DNA from: Caulobacterales bacterium
Lineage (GTDB): Bacteria; Pseudomonadota; Alphaproteobacteria; Caulobacterales; Caulobacteraceae
Assembly (NCBI GenBank): GCA_016183935.1
Contig: JACPDR010000016.1
Span: 1-64,000, forward strand
Direction of reading: 5' to 3'
Length of the DNA stretch: 64,000 nt
Translations under genes and position numbers: made by a program
Notes under the pieces: model-generated
The model's input: the letters and a program-made list of their open reading frames with translations, nothing else
Told to the model about the DNA's origin: nothing
Databases searched by the model: none
In this document: positions 1 to 8,987 of the stretch, one piece after another
Layout: every line of letters starts with the position of its first letter
Numbering within the stretch: position 1 is the stretch's first letter

Positions 1-639
1 CGCCACGCGTTGTTCGTACAGTTCGTTGAACACCGTCTGCAGCACCTGACGGGTGACCTCATCGCAGCGCGCGATATCGTGCGAGCCGTCCATCAGCACC
101 TCGGGCTCGACGATCGGCACAATCTGCTCCTGCTGGCAGATGCGGGCGTAGCGGGCGAGGGCGTGGGCGTTGGACTTGATGCAGCCCCAGGTCGGCACGC
201 CGTCGGCGATGTCGATGACGCCGCGCCATTTGGCGAAGCGGGCGCCACGCTCGTAGTGGGCGCGCAGGCGCTTGCTGAGGCCGTCCAGACCCTTGGTGAC
301 GGTCTCGCCGGGGAAGCCGGCCATCTTGGTGGCGCCCTTGTCGACCTTGATCCCCGGGATCGAGCCGGCGGCCTTGATGATTTCGACCAGCGGCGTGCCG
401 TCCTTGGCGTCCTGATACAGGGTCTCCTCGAACAGGATCACGCCGGAGATGTGCTCGCGCATGGTCTGCTCGGCCCGGAACAGGCACTCGCGGTAGTCGC
501 GGCGGTTCTCTTCGGTGTTTTCGACCCCGATCGCGTCGAAGCGCTTCTTGATCGTCCCCGTGGATTCGTCGGCCGCCAGAATGCCCTTGCCGGGCGTGAC
601 CATCGCCTGGGCCACTGCGTTGAGCGCCGCCAAATCCAT
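1..639 (-). CDS. fba: Fructose-bisphosphate aldolase class I (3' end outside window)
   Basis: Cleaves fructose-1,6-bisphosphate to DHAP and glyceraldehyde-3-phosphate through a lysine Schiff base; cytosolic glycolysis/gluconeogenesis. The 213 residues present match the class I N-terminal part: MDLAALNAVAQAMVTPGKG start, GILAADESTGTIKKRF, the region around WRGVIDIADG, and IVPIVEPEVLMDG, the conserved EPE strand. The catalytic lysine region lies past the edge. The ATG at 639 follows a good GGAGG at about 8 nt. It lies 113 nt downstream of pgk on the same strand, so gap, orphan, pgk and fba form a glycolytic group. The spacer may carry its own promoter and a shared operator (695-710). Confidence 0.95.
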   Translation of the reverse strand, partial: MDLAALNAVAQAMVTPGKGILAADESTGTIKKRFDAIGVENTEENRRDYRECLFRAEQTMREHISGVILFEETLYQDAKDGTPLVEIIKAAGSIPGIKVDKGATKMAGFPGETVTKGLDGLSKRLRAHYERGARFAKWRGVIDIADGVPTWGCIKSNAHALARYARICQQEQIVPIVEPEVLMDGSHDIARCDEVTRQVLQTVFNELYEQRVA

Positions 640-694
640 GATTTCCTCCAGAGCTTGTTGTTGGGCGGTGGTCTAGCTCCGCCGCGGCCCGAAG

Positions 695-710
695 TCACGC
701 ATTGTTACAG
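695..710 (+). promoter_or_regulatory. Candidate operator upstream of fba, shared with gap
   Basis: The 16-mer TCACGCATTGTTACAG lies 56 nt upstream of the fba start. It matches 15 of 16 positions of a site upstream of gap (3353-3368, opposite strand). Two near-identical 16-mers before two glycolytic genes suggest a common regulator. The binding protein is unknown; this is inference from repetition only. Confidence 0.45.
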
Positions 711-732
711 CCCGGGCCCCGCCATCCCGGGC
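710..732 (-). terminator. Inverted repeat between pgk and fba (weak terminator candidate)
   Basis: Perfect 7-bp arms GCCCGGG/CCCGGGC with a 9-nt loop, just downstream of the pgk stop. No T-run follows in the transcribed direction, so it is more likely a pause or processing structure, or part of the neighbouring operator, than an efficient intrinsic terminator. Confidence 0.25.
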
Positions 733-752
733 AGAGTGGCGGAACGGCCACG

Positions 753-1949
753 TCAGGCCTGGAGCGCCTCCACGCCAGGAAGGGGCTTGCCTTCCATCCA
801 CTCCAGGAAGGCGCCGCCGGCGGTCGACACGAACGTCATGTCCCCGGCCACCCCGGCGTGATGCAGGGCCGCGACGGTGTCGCCGCCGCCCGCCACGCCG
901 ACCAACGCTCCGGACTTGACCAGCTGCGCCGCAGCCTGCGCCGCCCTGACCGTGGCCGCGTCGAAGGGCGGGACCTCGAACACCCCCAGAGGGCCGTTCC
1001 AGATCAGGGTCCGGGACAGGGCCATGGCCTTGACCAGTTTCTCGACCGTCAGCGGTCCGGCATCGAGGATCTTCTCGTCCTCGCCGATCGGCTCGCGTGC
1101 CAGCACGGTGCGGGTCCCGGTCCCCGGCTTCACCTCACGGGCCACCACCACGTCCAGCGGCAGCAGGATTTCGCAGCCCTTCGCCTCGGCCTCGGCGAGG
1201 ATCTCCCGCGCCGTGTCGGCCATGTCCTTCTCGGCCAGCGAGCCGCCGATATCGACGCCCTGTGCGAACAGGAAGGTGTTGGCCATGCCGCCGCCGATGG
1301 CCAGCCGGTCCAGCTTTCCGACCAGGTTCTTCAGCAGGTCCAGCTTGGTCGACACCTTGGCCCCGCCGACGATGCCCAGCACCGGCTTCTGCGGATTGCC
1401 CAGCGCCGCGTCGAGCGCATCCAGCTCGCGCCGCATCGACTCCCCCGCATAGGCGGGCAGCAACCGCGCCAGCCCCTCGGTCGAGGCATGGGCCCGGTGC
1501 GCGGCCGAGAAGGCGTCGTTGACGTAGAGGTCGCCCAGCTCCGCCAGATGCTTCGCGAAGGCCGGATCGTTCGTCTCCTCCCCGGCGTGGAAGCGGACGT
1601 TCTCCAGCAGCACCACGCCGCCGGCGTCGACGTCGGCCAGCACCGCCCTGGCCTCCTCGCCGACACAGTCCTCGGCGAACCGCACCGGCGCGCCGAGCAG
1701 CCGCTCCAGATCATCCACCACCGGCCGCAGGCTCATCGACGGCACACGCTGGCCCTTGGGTCGGTCGAAATGCGCCAGCAGCGCCACCTTGGCCCCCGCG
1801 TCGCGCAGCTTTTCGATAGTCGGGATCGCCACCCGCAGCCGGGTGTCCTCCGTCACCCGGCCGCCCTCCATCGGCACGTTGAAGTCCACGCGGACCAACG
1901 CGGTCTTGCCGGCGAGGGCGGGGGCGTCGTCGAGGGTGCGGAAGGTCAT
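753..1949 (-). CDS. pgk: Phosphoglycerate kinase
   Basis: Transfers phosphate between 1,3-bisphosphoglycerate and ADP in glycolysis. The 398-aa length is normal. Visible motifs: N-terminal [10 protein letters not shown], the substrate-arginine loop AHFDRPKG (the alphaproteobacterial variant of SHLGRPKG), [21 protein letters not shown] in the hinge, and GGGDTVAA with the C-terminal [14 protein letters not shown]. Starts 12 nt after the stop of the 101-aa orphan gene and has only a weak ribosome site of its own, so expression from the gap promoter by coupling is likely. Confidence 0.97.
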   Translation of the reverse strand: MTFRTLDDAPALAGKTALVRVDFNVPMEGGRVTEDTRLRVAIPTIEKLRDAGAKVALLAHFDRPKGQRVPSMSLRPVVDDLERLLGAPVRFAEDCVGEEARAVLADVDAGGVVLLENVRFHAGEETNDPAFAKHLAELGDLYVNDAFSAAHRAHASTEGLARLLPAYAGESMRRELDALDAALGNPQKPVLGIVGGAKVSTKLDLLKNLVGKLDRLAIGGGMANTFLFAQGVDIGGSLAEKDMADTAREILAEAEAKGCEILLPLDVVVAREVKPGTGTRTVLAREPIGEDEKILDAGPLTVEKLVKAMALSRTLIWNGPLGVFEVPPFDAATVRAAQAAAQLVKSGALVGVAGGGDTVAALHHAGVAGDMTFVSTAGGAFLEWMEGKPLPGVEALQA

Positions 1950-1961
1950 GCGAAACTCAAG

Positions 1962-2267
1962 TCAAGACTGGGTTCGTTGATACAGGATTTCATCAGTTGC
2001 GGGATCGATGACCCGGACAATATCCGATGTCTGCACAAATTCAGTGGGTTCTCCGTCCACGACCGGTGAACAGTTGAACGTGGTGTGTTCCCACTCCTCG
2101 CCCAGATCGCGGCCGTAAGCGCTGTTAAAGGCACGGATCATCCGCCCATCGTCCAATTCGACAAGTGTCAGCTTGCCGTCCCGGGCCTCAAACATGAGGA
2201 CAAGCGCATTCCCCCGGCCGGGGAGAAGAGGGCCCGGGACCTGCTCATGGTACCGGGCGTCTTCCAT
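1962..2267 (-). CDS. Hypothetical protein wedged between gap and pgk
   Basis: A 101-aa protein of unknown function. Its ATG (2267-2265) overlaps the gap stop as TGATG, which indicates translational coupling; an upstream in-frame start would lie inside gap. No signal peptide or membrane segment. The sequence is mixed alpha/beta-like, with a region beginning GNALVLMFEARDGKLTLVEL and tail DEILYQRTQS. The DNA is visibly less G/C-rich than gap and pgk, and rare third-position A/T codons are common, which suggests a late arrival in the operon. No family recognised. Confidence 0.7.
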   Translation of the reverse strand: MEDARYHEQVPGPLLPGRGNALVLMFEARDGKLTLVELDDGRMIRAFNSAYGRDLGEEWEHTTFNCSPVVDGEPTEFVQTSDIVRVIDPATDEILYQRTQS

Positions 2268-3277
2268 CAGATGAATTTCGCCATCGCCAGCGCCGTGTCG
2301 CTCAGGCGCGTCGCGAAGCCCCACTCGTTGTCATACCAGCTCAGCACGCGAACCAGCTTGCCCTCGATGACTTGCGTCTGGGGCAGGGCGACGGTCGAGC
2401 TGGCGGCGATGTGGTTCATGTCGCTGGACACGAGCGGGTCTGTGGTGGTGACCAGCACGCCCTTCATCGGGCCCTTGCTGGCGGCGGCGATCAGGGCGTT
2501 GTTGACCTCTTCCACCGACGTATCGCGTCCGGGCACGACCTTCAGGTCGACCACCGAGACGTTCGGGGTCGGCACCCGGATCGACGACCCGTCCAGCTTG
2601 CCTTTCAGTTCGGGCAGCACCAGGCCGACGGCCTTGGCCGCGCCGGTCGAGGTCGGGATCATGCTGAGCGCCGCGGCGCGGGCGCGGTACAGGTCCTTGT
2701 GCATCGTATCCAGCGTCGGCTGGTCGCCGGTGTAGCTGTGGATGGTGGTCATGTAGCCGCGCTCGATGCCGAAGAGCTCGTGCAGCACCTTGGCCACCGG
2801 GGCCAGGCAGTTGGTGGTGCAGCTGGCGTTCGAGACGATGATGTCGTCAGCGGTCAGGACGTCGTGGTTGACGCCATAGACGATCGTCTTCTCCACTCCG
2901 TCGGCCGGCGCAGAGACCAGCACCCGCTTGGCGCCGGCGGTCAGGTGGGCGGCCGCCTTGTCGCGGCTGGTGAACAGGCCGGTGCACTCCAGCGCGATGT
3001 CGACGTTCAGCGCCTTGTGCGGCAGCTTCGACGGGTCGCGCTCGGCCGTCACCTTGATCTTGCCGAGGCCGACATCGATCCAGTCCTCGCCGGTGGTCAC
3101 CGTCCCGGGGAACCGGCCATGCACGCTGTCGTAGCGCAGCAGATGGGCGTTGGTCTCGACCGGCCCCAGATCGTTGATCGCCACCACCTCGATGTCCTTG
3201 CGGCCATGCTCGACGATCGAGCGCAGGACGAGACGGCCGATGCGGCCGAAACCATTGATGGCGACGCGGACGGTCAT
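2267..3277 (-). CDS. gap: Glyceraldehyde-3-phosphate dehydrogenase, type I
   Basis: NAD(P)-dependent oxidation/phosphorylation of glyceraldehyde-3-phosphate. Of 336 aa; Rossmann start [20 protein letters not shown], catalytic [13 protein letters not shown] with the active cysteine, [20 protein letters not shown], and C-terminal [12 protein letters not shown]. The start at 3277 was chosen over an upstream in-frame codon because AGGAG lies about 8 nt before it and the Rossmann fold begins there. First gene of the gap-orphan-pgk-fba group. Its upstream region has a perfect palindrome (3332-3351) and repeated CTGTAAC boxes (3353-3379). Confidence 0.97.
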   Translation of the reverse strand: MTVRVAINGFGRIGRLVLRSIVEHGRKDIEVVAINDLGPVETNAHLLRYDSVHGRFPGTVTTGEDWIDVGLGKIKVTAERDPSKLPHKALNVDIALECTGLFTSRDKAAAHLTAGAKRVLVSAPADGVEKTIVYGVNHDVLTADDIIVSNASCTTNCLAPVAKVLHELFGIERGYMTTIHSYTGDQPTLDTMHKDLYRARAAALSMIPTSTGAAKAVGLVLPELKGKLDGSSIRVPTPNVSVVDLKVVPGRDTSVEEVNNALIAAASKGPMKGVLVTTTDPLVSSDMNHIAASSTVALPQTQVIEGKLVRVLSWYDNEWGFATRLSDTALAMAKFI

Positions 3278-3331
3278 GGGGCGGACTCCTGAAGACGGGG
3301 ATGATCGTTGGCGCTTCAATGGAACCGGCGG

Positions 3332-3351
3332 CGCGGGGTTTCAACCCCGCG
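3332..3351. promoter_or_regulatory. 20-bp palindrome in the gap upstream region
   Basis: CGCGGGGTT/AACCCCGCG with a 2-nt centre, 55 nt upstream of the gap ATG and 55 nt after the stop of the sensor kinase on the same strand. It could be a repressor site or hairpin in the gap leader, or a read-through brake for the kinase transcript. It lacks a T-run, so an intrinsic terminator is less likely. Confidence 0.4.
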
Positions 3352-3352
3352 G

Positions 3353-3379
3353 CTGTAACAAGGCGTGATGAACTGTAAC
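3353..3379 (-). promoter_or_regulatory. Candidate gap operator: two CTGTAAC boxes, shared with fba
   Basis: On the + strand CTGTAAC occurs at 3353-3359 and 3373-3379, 20 bp apart, about two helical turns. The first box is part of a 16-mer (minus strand TCACGCCTTGTTACAG) found again before fba with one mismatch. Placement fits a glycolysis regulator acting on gap and fba; the regulator is not known from this window. Confidence 0.5.
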
Positions 3380-3405
3380 GCTTCGGCGGAGGGACGGGGT
3401 CTGAC

Positions 3406-4938
3406 TCAATCGAGGGTCGCCGGCGCCAACGGCAGGTCAAGGCGCGCCGTCAGCCCACGGCCCCGCCGGATCAGGACCACGTCGCCGCCGTGCGCCCGCG
3501 CCGCCTGCCGGGCGACGGTCAGACCCAGGCCCGCCCCGCCCGTCTCGCGGCTGCGTGATCGCTCGCCGCGATGGAAGGGTTCGAACACCGCCTCCAGTTC
3601 GCCCTCCTCCAGGCCGGGGCCGTCATCCTCGACCTCGACCACGGCGCGGGCGTCGCTGGCGAACGCCTTCACCCGCGCCGCGCCGCCGTATTTGACGGCG
3701 TTGGAGATGAGATTGGCCAGGGCCCGGCGCAGCGCCGCGGCGTCGCCTTCGATCGGCAGGGCCCCGCCGCCGTCGAAGCTCACCGCCGCGCCGGTTTCCG
3801 CAAAGCCCGCGGCGCAATCCGCCGCCAGGGCGACGAGATTCAGCGGTTCGCGTCGCTCCGGCGTGGCTTCGCCGCGCACGAACGCCATGGCCTGGGCGAT
3901 CAGCGCATCCATCTCCTCGATGTCAGAAGCCATCCGGTCACGCACCGCCCTCGGCGCCTGCTCGGCCCGGAAGCGCAGGCGGGTCAGCGGCGTGCGCAGG
4001 TCGTGCGCGATCGCCGCGATGGTCTGGGTCCGCTGGCGCATGTGGTTGCGCAGCGAGCCCTGCATGTCGTTGAAGGCGTGGATGGCGGTGCGCACCTCGC
4101 TGGGCCCGGAGGGCGCCAGCGGCTCGGCGTCCGGGTCGGCCCCCAGCCGCTCGGCGGCCTCGGCGAAGACCCGGATCGGGCGGGTCAGCCGTCGCGCCAT
4201 CCACCAGACCAGCGGCGCCAGCAGCAGCATCGAGATGCCCAGCGCCAGCAGCAGCCTCTGCTGCCACGGCGACAGAAGCCCCCGCGGCGGCTCGACCGTG
4301 GCCCAGCGGCCGTCCGGTTGGCGCACCGACGCCGAGAACGGCGCGAAGGTCAGGCGGTCGGCGCGGACGATGAACTCGCGCGTGTCGGAGTTGAGGACGA
4401 TGGCTCCGGCGTCCCCGCGGGGGACCAGGTGCCGCATGTGCAGTTGGGCGGCGATCTCGGCGTGTTCCCGGGTCAGCTTCACGGCCTTGGGCTGGGGAGC
4501 CCCCCCGGGCGCGCCGGCGGGCCGGCCCCTGTCGTCGGATCCGACAAAGAAAAAGTTCGGCCGTCCCGTGTCCAGGCCCTGCGACGGGCCCGGTCGGCGC
4601 GCTCGACCGCGGTCGACCGTCACCCGCACCATGTCCGGTTCGACCCGCAGCCGCTGGGCCAGCCCCGCGGAGATAGCCAGCGCCATCGGATCGATCCGGT
4701 CGATCCGGGCCGGAGAGACGGGCTGGTCGGTGATTCGCCGGTTCAACGCGCGCCCGTCGGACGTCTCCGCCGGTTCGCCCTTCAGGGCGTTCGCGGCCGC
4801 TTCTATGCTGAAGCCCGTCGGCCGGGGCTCGGGGGCCAGCACTACCACCGCGAAGGCCACGGCCTGCGACATGACCACGGCCAGCGCCGCCAGCGCCGCC
4901 ACCTGGACCAGGACGGGCAGGGACGAGGGCCGCTTCAC
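3406..4938 (-). CDS. Two-component sensor histidine kinase (EnvZ-like)
   Basis: Membrane sensor partner of the response regulator next upstream. Of 510 aa: TM1 about residues 8-34, a periplasmic domain of about 190 residues, TM2 about 228-248, HAMP, then HisKA with phospho-acceptor His312 in AHDLRTPLTRLRF, N-box NLISNAVKYGG (about 410), and G-boxes DDGPGL and GAGLGLTVARQ. The GTG start overlaps the regulator stop as GTGA, a standard coupled pair; a start further upstream would overlap the regulator extensively. The stimulus is not evident; the neighbouring EF-hand gene hints at calcium or envelope stress. Confidence 0.93.
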   Translation of the reverse strand: MKRPSSLPVLVQVAALAALAVVMSQAVAFAVVVLAPEPRPTGFSIEAAANALKGEPAETSDGRALNRRITDQPVSPARIDRIDPMALAISAGLAQRLRVEPDMVRVTVDRGRARRPGPSQGLDTGRPNFFFVGSDDRGRPAGAPGGAPQPKAVKLTREHAEIAAQLHMRHLVPRGDAGAIVLNSDTREFIVRADRLTFAPFSASVRQPDGRWATVEPPRGLLSPWQQRLLLALGISMLLLAPLVWWMARRLTRPIRVFAEAAERLGADPDAEPLAPSGPSEVRTAIHAFNDMQGSLRNHMRQRTQTIAAIAHDLRTPLTRLRFRAEQAPRAVRDRMASDIEEMDALIAQAMAFVRGEATPERREPLNLVALAADCAAGFAETGAAVSFDGGGALPIEGDAAALRRALANLISNAVKYGGAARVKAFASDARAVVEVEDDGPGLEEGELEAVFEPFHRGERSRSRETGGAGLGLTVARQAARAHGGDVVLIRRGRGLTARLDLPLAPATLD

Positions 4939-5669
4939 GAGCCGCCCCGGCCCGCGCCGCCGTTCAGGCGCTCGACCCGCACGTCGAACATATAGCCCTC
5001 GCCCCGCAGGGTCTGGATCATCTCCAGGCCTGAACCGTCGTCCAGCTTCTTGCGCAGACGGCTGATCTGCACGTCCATGGCGCGATCGAAGACGTCCGCG
5101 TCCCCGCCCCGGGCCCGCTCCAGCAACTGGTCGCGGGTCAGGATTCGTCCGGGCCGCTCGGCGAAGGCGCGCAGCAGGGCGAACTCGCCCGCCGACAGCG
5201 CCACCGTCCGCCCATCCGGCCGGGTCAGTTCGCGCCGCATCAGGTCCAGCCGCCGGCCGGCGAAGGCCAGGCACGGCCCCTCGGCGTCGTCCGTCTCGCG
5301 CGGCCGGCGCAGCACGGCCCGCACCCGGGCCAGCAGTTCGCGCGGGTTGCACGGCTTGGCCAGATAGTCGTCGGCGCCGAGCTCCAGGCCGATGATCCGG
5401 TCGGTATCCTCGCCCATGGCCGACAACATGACGATGGGCGGTCCCTTGCCGGACAGGCGCCGGCAGACCGACAGGCCGTCCTCGCCCGGCATCATCAGGT
5501 CCAGCACGATCAGGTCCGGCCTATGGGCGGCGATGGCGCGATCCATCTCGGCCGCCGTCGCCGCGCCCTCGGCTGCATAGCCATGCTGGACCAGGTACTC
5601 GGTCAGCACCTCGCGAATGCCGGGGTCGTCGTCGACGACAAGGATGCGCGGAGCGACGTCGGCTTGCAT
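4935..5669 (-). CDS. OmpR/PhoB-family response regulator
   Basis: DNA-binding partner of the adjacent kinase, 244 aa. Receiver domain about 8-120: acidic DDD near residue 14, phospho-acceptor Asp57 in LIVLDLMMPGEDG, switch residues LSA, and the conserved lysine in DDYLAKPCNP. The C-terminal winged helix about 135-233 contains LSAGEFALLRAF, the recognition-helix stretch VFDRAMDVQISRLRKKL and the wing TLRGEGYMFDV. Divergently transcribed from the EF-hand gene; the 127-bp spacer carries TGAAACA repeats that could be its target. Confidence 0.95.
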   Translation of the reverse strand: MQADVAPRILVVDDDPGIREVLTEYLVQHGYAAEGAATAAEMDRAIAAHRPDLIVLDLMMPGEDGLSVCRRLSGKGPPIVMLSAMGEDTDRIIGLELGADDYLAKPCNPRELLARVRAVLRRPRETDDAEGPCLAFAGRRLDLMRRELTRPDGRTVALSAGEFALLRAFAERPGRILTRDQLLERARGGDADVFDRAMDVQISRLRKKLDDGSGLEMIQTLRGEGYMFDVRVERLNGGAGRGGS

Positions 5670-5703
5670 GGGGCCATTGTGACGAACCGCGGTCGCTCCG
5701 TCA

Positions 5704-5740
5704 TTTCAGGGTTGAAACAATTCCGGACGGCGCTGAAACA
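5704..5740. promoter_or_regulatory. Repeated TGAAACA boxes between response regulator and EF-hand gene
   Basis: TGAAACA occurs at 5713-5719 and 5734-5740, a 21-bp period (two helical turns), and TTTCA at 5704-5708 forms an inverted half-site with the first. Direct repeats spaced by helical turns are typical of OmpR/PhoB-family sites, and the position between divergent genes suits autoregulation plus control of the EF-hand gene. Inference only. Confidence 0.35.
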
Positions 5741-5796
5741 CGAGCGCAAGTCCGCCGTGGTCGAACAGGGAAACCTTCAACGGGAGCCGACCGCCG

Positions 5797-6438
5797 ATGC
5801 TGACCCTGATCGCCCTTTCCGCCGTCCTCATGCAGGAGCCGCCGGCCCCGCCCGCGCCGCCCGAGGCCCACGCCCGGGTCATGGTTCTGGAGCCGCACGC
5901 GCCCGGCTCGCTGGACAAGGACGGCGACGGCCAGGTCTCACGCGAAGAGTTCACCGCTCCGATGAATGAGCATTTCGCCCGCATGGACAAGGACGGGGAC
6001 GGCCGCTTGTCGGCCGAGGAGCGGTCCGCCGGCCACGGCGCCGGTGGCGATGTCATGTTCTTCCGCGGCGGACCGGCCGGCGAGCCCGGCGCCCACCACT
6101 TCGAGATGCGCCCCGGGCATCCGGGCGGCGAGGAGCGCGAGATCGTCCTTCGCGGAGCCGGCGGCCACGGCATGCCGCACAGGGTCCATGGGCCGGGCCA
6201 CGCGGGCCCCGGCGGCGACTCCCGCATCGAGATCCGCCACCTGGGCGGTGACGGCCACGCCGACATGGACAAGGACGGCGACGGCAAGATCAGCGAGGCC
6301 GAGTTCACTGGGCCTCTACGCGAGGCCTTCACCCGCATGGACGCCGACCACTCCGGCTTCATCGAGGAAGGGGAGCGGGGCGGGGACGGCGATGTCGAGG
6401 TCTTCGCCCATCGCATCGAAACCCGCGACGAAGATTGA
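5797..6438 (+). CDS. Secreted EF-hand calcium-binding protein
   Basis: 213 aa with four EF-hand-type loops: D40-E51 (DKDGDGQVSREE), D64-E75, about 158-169 (DKDGDGKISEAE) and a weaker fourth about 182-193 (DADHSGFIEEGE). The hydrophobic N-terminus MLTLIALSAVLMQ looks like a short signal peptide, followed by a Pro/Ala stretch. A Gly/His-rich linker (about 77-155) separates the two EF-hand pairs. Calcium binding in the periplasm is inferred from the canonical loops. Divergent from a two-component system, so it may be part of that regulon. Confidence 0.85.
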   Translation: MLTLIALSAVLMQEPPAPPAPPEAHARVMVLEPHAPGSLDKDGDGQVSREEFTAPMNEHFARMDKDGDGRLSAEERSAGHGAGGDVMFFRGGPAGEPGAHHFEMRPGHPGGEEREIVLRGAGGHGMPHRVHGPGHAGPGGDSRIEIRHLGGDGHADMDKDGDGKISEAEFTGPLREAFTRMDADHSGFIEEGERGGDGDVEVFAHRIETRDED

Positions 6439-6488
6439 TCGAGGTCTGCGTCTTCGTGATTTGAAGAACGGAGGTCGGCCGCCCTATC

Positions 6489-7793
6489 GTGGCGCCGATG
6501 AACCTCCGCCGCCTCCTTCTCCGACTGGCCGGATCAGCCGCGATGAGCCTCGCGCTCGTCGCGGCGCCGGCGCTCGCGCGCGACCCCGCCGTCGGGCCGG
6601 ACGCGACGGCCGTCTCCGTCGACGCCCCGGCCCGCCCGAGCCGCGAGCGGGCGCGAATGAACCAGCGCGTCTTCGACCGCGTCTGGAGCGAGGTCCGCGG
6701 CCAGTATTATGATCCCGCCCTCCACGGCGTCGACTGGAACGGCGCCCGGCGCAGCTTCCGCCCCCGCGCGCTCGCCGCGCCCGACGACCGGACGCTTTAC
6801 CGAGTGCTCGGCGAGATGCTGGCCCTGCTGGACGACGACCACGCCCGCGCTTCGGCCCCCGCCGTGGCGCGCCGGCTGGATATGGCGCGGCAGCCGCGCG
6901 CCGCCATCGGCGTGACGCTGCGCCCCGAGGAGCCGGGCGAGCCCGGCGTCTATGTCGTGGAGACGGTCCGCGAGGGTTCCCCGGCCGACGCCGCGGGCGT
7001 CCTCGCCGGCTGGCGGCTCGACACCACCGGCCCCGGCGCATGGTTCCCGGAACTCGATGTGGTTGACGGCCAGACGGTGACCCTCGCCCTCGTCGATCCG
7101 GCCGGCGCCTCGCGGACGCTGACGGTCACCCCCAGGATCATGGACCCTCGCCCGCCCTTCGTCGCCGATCTTTCCCGACCGGGCGTCGCGGTTCTGCGCA
7201 TCGAGGCCTTCGATCCCGGCTTGGGCGTCTGGCTGGGCCGCCAGCTTTCGGCCCTCCCGCCGGAGACCGATCTCGTTCTCGACCTGCGTGGCAATCCCGG
7301 CGGGCGGCTGCTCGAGGCCGACGCCGTGCTGAGTTGTTTCCTGCCGCGCGACCGCGCCTGGGCCACCCGGACCACCCGCTCGGGGCGCGCCATCGTGCTG
7401 AAGACCGCCGGCGGCTGCGGCGACCTCGAGGCTCCGGCCTCCAACGATGTCGCCGTGCTGGTGGATTCCAACAGCCGAAGCGCGGCCGAGCTGACCCCCG
7501 CGGCCCTGCAGGAGGCCGGCCGCGCGGTCGTGGTTGGCGAGCCGACCGCCGGCGCCGTGCTGATCTCGCAGGACACCCGCCTGCCCGACGGCGGCCGGCT
7601 GAGCTTGAGCCGCTCCGACTTCATCACCGCAGGCGGTGTCCGGCTGGAGAAGCGCGGCGTCACCCCCGACCTGGCCGCATCCGCCTCAGACGGCGGGTCG
7701 GATGGCTCCGATCCCGTGCTGGAACTCGCCATCGCCGCGCTCGCCCCGGCCATCCCGTCGCAGGCGCGGACCGCAGAGGCCGCGCCGCTCTAG
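6489..7793 (+). CDS. S41 family peptidase-like protein lacking the CTP lysine
   Basis: 434 aa, exported (signal peptide about 1-30, ending APALARD). An N-terminal helical region with LLDDDHAR (His118), a PDZ-like domain about 138-215, and a crotonase-like S41 core with [16 protein letters not shown] and NSRSAAE (Ser331). In C-terminal processing proteases the catalytic lysine follows in TFGKG; here the same place reads TAGAV (Ala356), so a Ser/Lys dyad is absent. A tricorn-type His/Ser arrangement or an inactive protein are both possible. Start is uncertain: GTG at 6489 lies 14 nt from GGAGG, the ATG at 6498 lies further. Confidence 0.8.
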   Translation: MAPMNLRRLLLRLAGSAAMSLALVAAPALARDPAVGPDATAVSVDAPARPSRERARMNQRVFDRVWSEVRGQYYDPALHGVDWNGARRSFRPRALAAPDDRTLYRVLGEMLALLDDDHARASAPAVARRLDMARQPRAAIGVTLRPEEPGEPGVYVVETVREGSPADAAGVLAGWRLDTTGPGAWFPELDVVDGQTVTLALVDPAGASRTLTVTPRIMDPRPPFVADLSRPGVAVLRIEAFDPGLGVWLGRQLSALPPETDLVLDLRGNPGGRLLEADAVLSCFLPRDRAWATRTTRSGRAIVLKTAGGCGDLEAPASNDVAVLVDSNSRSAAELTPAALQEAGRAVVVGEPTAGAVLISQDTRLPDGGRLSLSRSDFITAGGVRLEKRGVTPDLAASASDGGSDGSDPVLELAIAALAPAIPSQARTAEAAPL

Positions 7794-8983
7794 CCCGCGA
7801 CTGGCCTGACCCTCGACGCCGCCTCGCGCGCCCGCTCCCGCGCCTGCCCGGTTGTCTCGCCCCGCGCCGTCGCCACCCCCATGCGCCGCCGCTCGAACGA
7901 CTCCGGCTTGCCGAACAGGCGCAGGTCCGCCGTCGGAACCGCCAGCGCCTCGGCCACGCCCTCGAAGGCGATGCCCGTCGCCTCCATGCCGCCGTAGATG
8001 ACCGCGCTGGCCCCGATATCGCGCTGGCTGACGTCCACCGGCAGGCCGAGGATGGCCCGGGCGTGCAGCGCGAACTCGCTCATGGTCTGGGTGGCCAGCG
8101 TCACCAGTCCGGTGTCGTGCGGCCGCGGCGACACTTCCGAGAACCAGACTTCGTCGCCCTTCACGAACAACTCGACCCCGAACACGCCCAGCCCGCCCAG
8201 GGCGTCGGTGACCTTGCCGGCTATGGCCTGCGCCGCCGCCAGCGCCGCCGGCGACATCGCTTGCGGCTGCCAGCTCTCGACATAGTCGCCCTTAACCTGC
8301 CGATGCCCGATCGGCGCGCAGAAATCGGTCTGCACCGACCCGTCCCTCATCGACCGCACCGTCAGCAGGGTGATCTCGAAATCGAAGTCGATCCGTCCCT
8401 CGACGATCACCGTCGCCGTCTCCACCCTGCCGCCCGACTGGGCGTAGGCCCAGGCGCCCGGAACGTCCTCCATCGCCTCGATCATCGACTGGCCCTTGCC
8501 CGAGGACGACATCACCGGCTTGACGAACACCGGCAGGCCGATCCGCTGCGCCGCCTCCGCCAGCTCCGCCGCGCTGCTCACGAAGGCGTAGGGCGAGGTC
8601 GGCAGGCCCAGTTCCTCCGCCGCCAGCCGCCGGATACCCTCGCGGTTCATCGTCAGATTGACCGCCCGCGCTGTGGGGATGACCACGGCATGGCCGGCCG
8701 CCTCGATCTCGACCAGCACCTCGGTGGCGATGGCCTCGATCTCGGGCACGATGATGTGCGGCGCTTCGGCGGCGATCACCCCCACCAGCACCTGCGGATC
8801 GGTCATCGGAATGATGTGGCTGCGATGGGCCACCTGCATCGCCGGGGCGTTGGGATAGCGGTCGACAGCGATCACCTCCACGCCCAGGCGCTGGAGTTCG
8901 ATGGCGACTTCCTTGCCCAGTTCGCCGGCGCCCAGCAGCATGACGCGGGTGGCGCCGGGTGACAGGGGCGTGCCAATGCGCAT
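7790..8983 (-). CDS. purT: Formate-dependent phosphoribosylglycinamide formyltransferase 2
   Basis: ATP-grasp enzyme that makes formyl-GAR from GAR, ATP and formate, the folate-independent third step of purine synthesis. 397 aa, normal length. Motifs: N-terminal [23 protein letters not shown]-binding [15 protein letters not shown], and [17 protein letters not shown] in the catalytic domain. Third gene of tkt-VOC-purT (4 nt after the VOC stop) and overlaps the convergent S41 gene by 4 nt. Confidence 0.97.
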   Translation of the reverse strand: MRIGTPLSPGATRVMLLGAGELGKEVAIELQRLGVEVIAVDRYPNAPAMQVAHRSHIIPMTDPQVLVGVIAAEAPHIIVPEIEAIATEVLVEIEAAGHAVVIPTARAVNLTMNREGIRRLAAEELGLPTSPYAFVSSAAELAEAAQRIGLPVFVKPVMSSSGKGQSMIEAMEDVPGAWAYAQSGGRVETATVIVEGRIDFDFEITLLTVRSMRDGSVQTDFCAPIGHRQVKGDYVESWQPQAMSPAALAAAQAIAGKVTDALGGLGVFGVELFVKGDEVWFSEVSPRPHDTGLVTLATQTMSEFALHARAILGLPVDVSQRDIGASAVIYGGMEATGIAFEGVAEALAVPTADLRLFGKPESFERRRMGVATARGETTGQARERAREAASRVRPVAG

Positions 8984-8987
8984 CGGG

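Noticed and set aside
710-732. Strong terminator after pgk
   Set aside because: The hairpin is perfect, but no T-run follows on the minus strand, so it is listed only as weak.
3365-5065. Long plus-strand frame opposite the sensor kinase
   Set aside because: Ser/Arg/Ala-rich shadow; the kinase frame shows ordered TM, HAMP, HisKA and ATPase motifs.
7334-8962. Plus-strand frame spanning the S41 end and purT
   Set aside because: Crosses two real convergent genes in other frames and has no recognisable domain.
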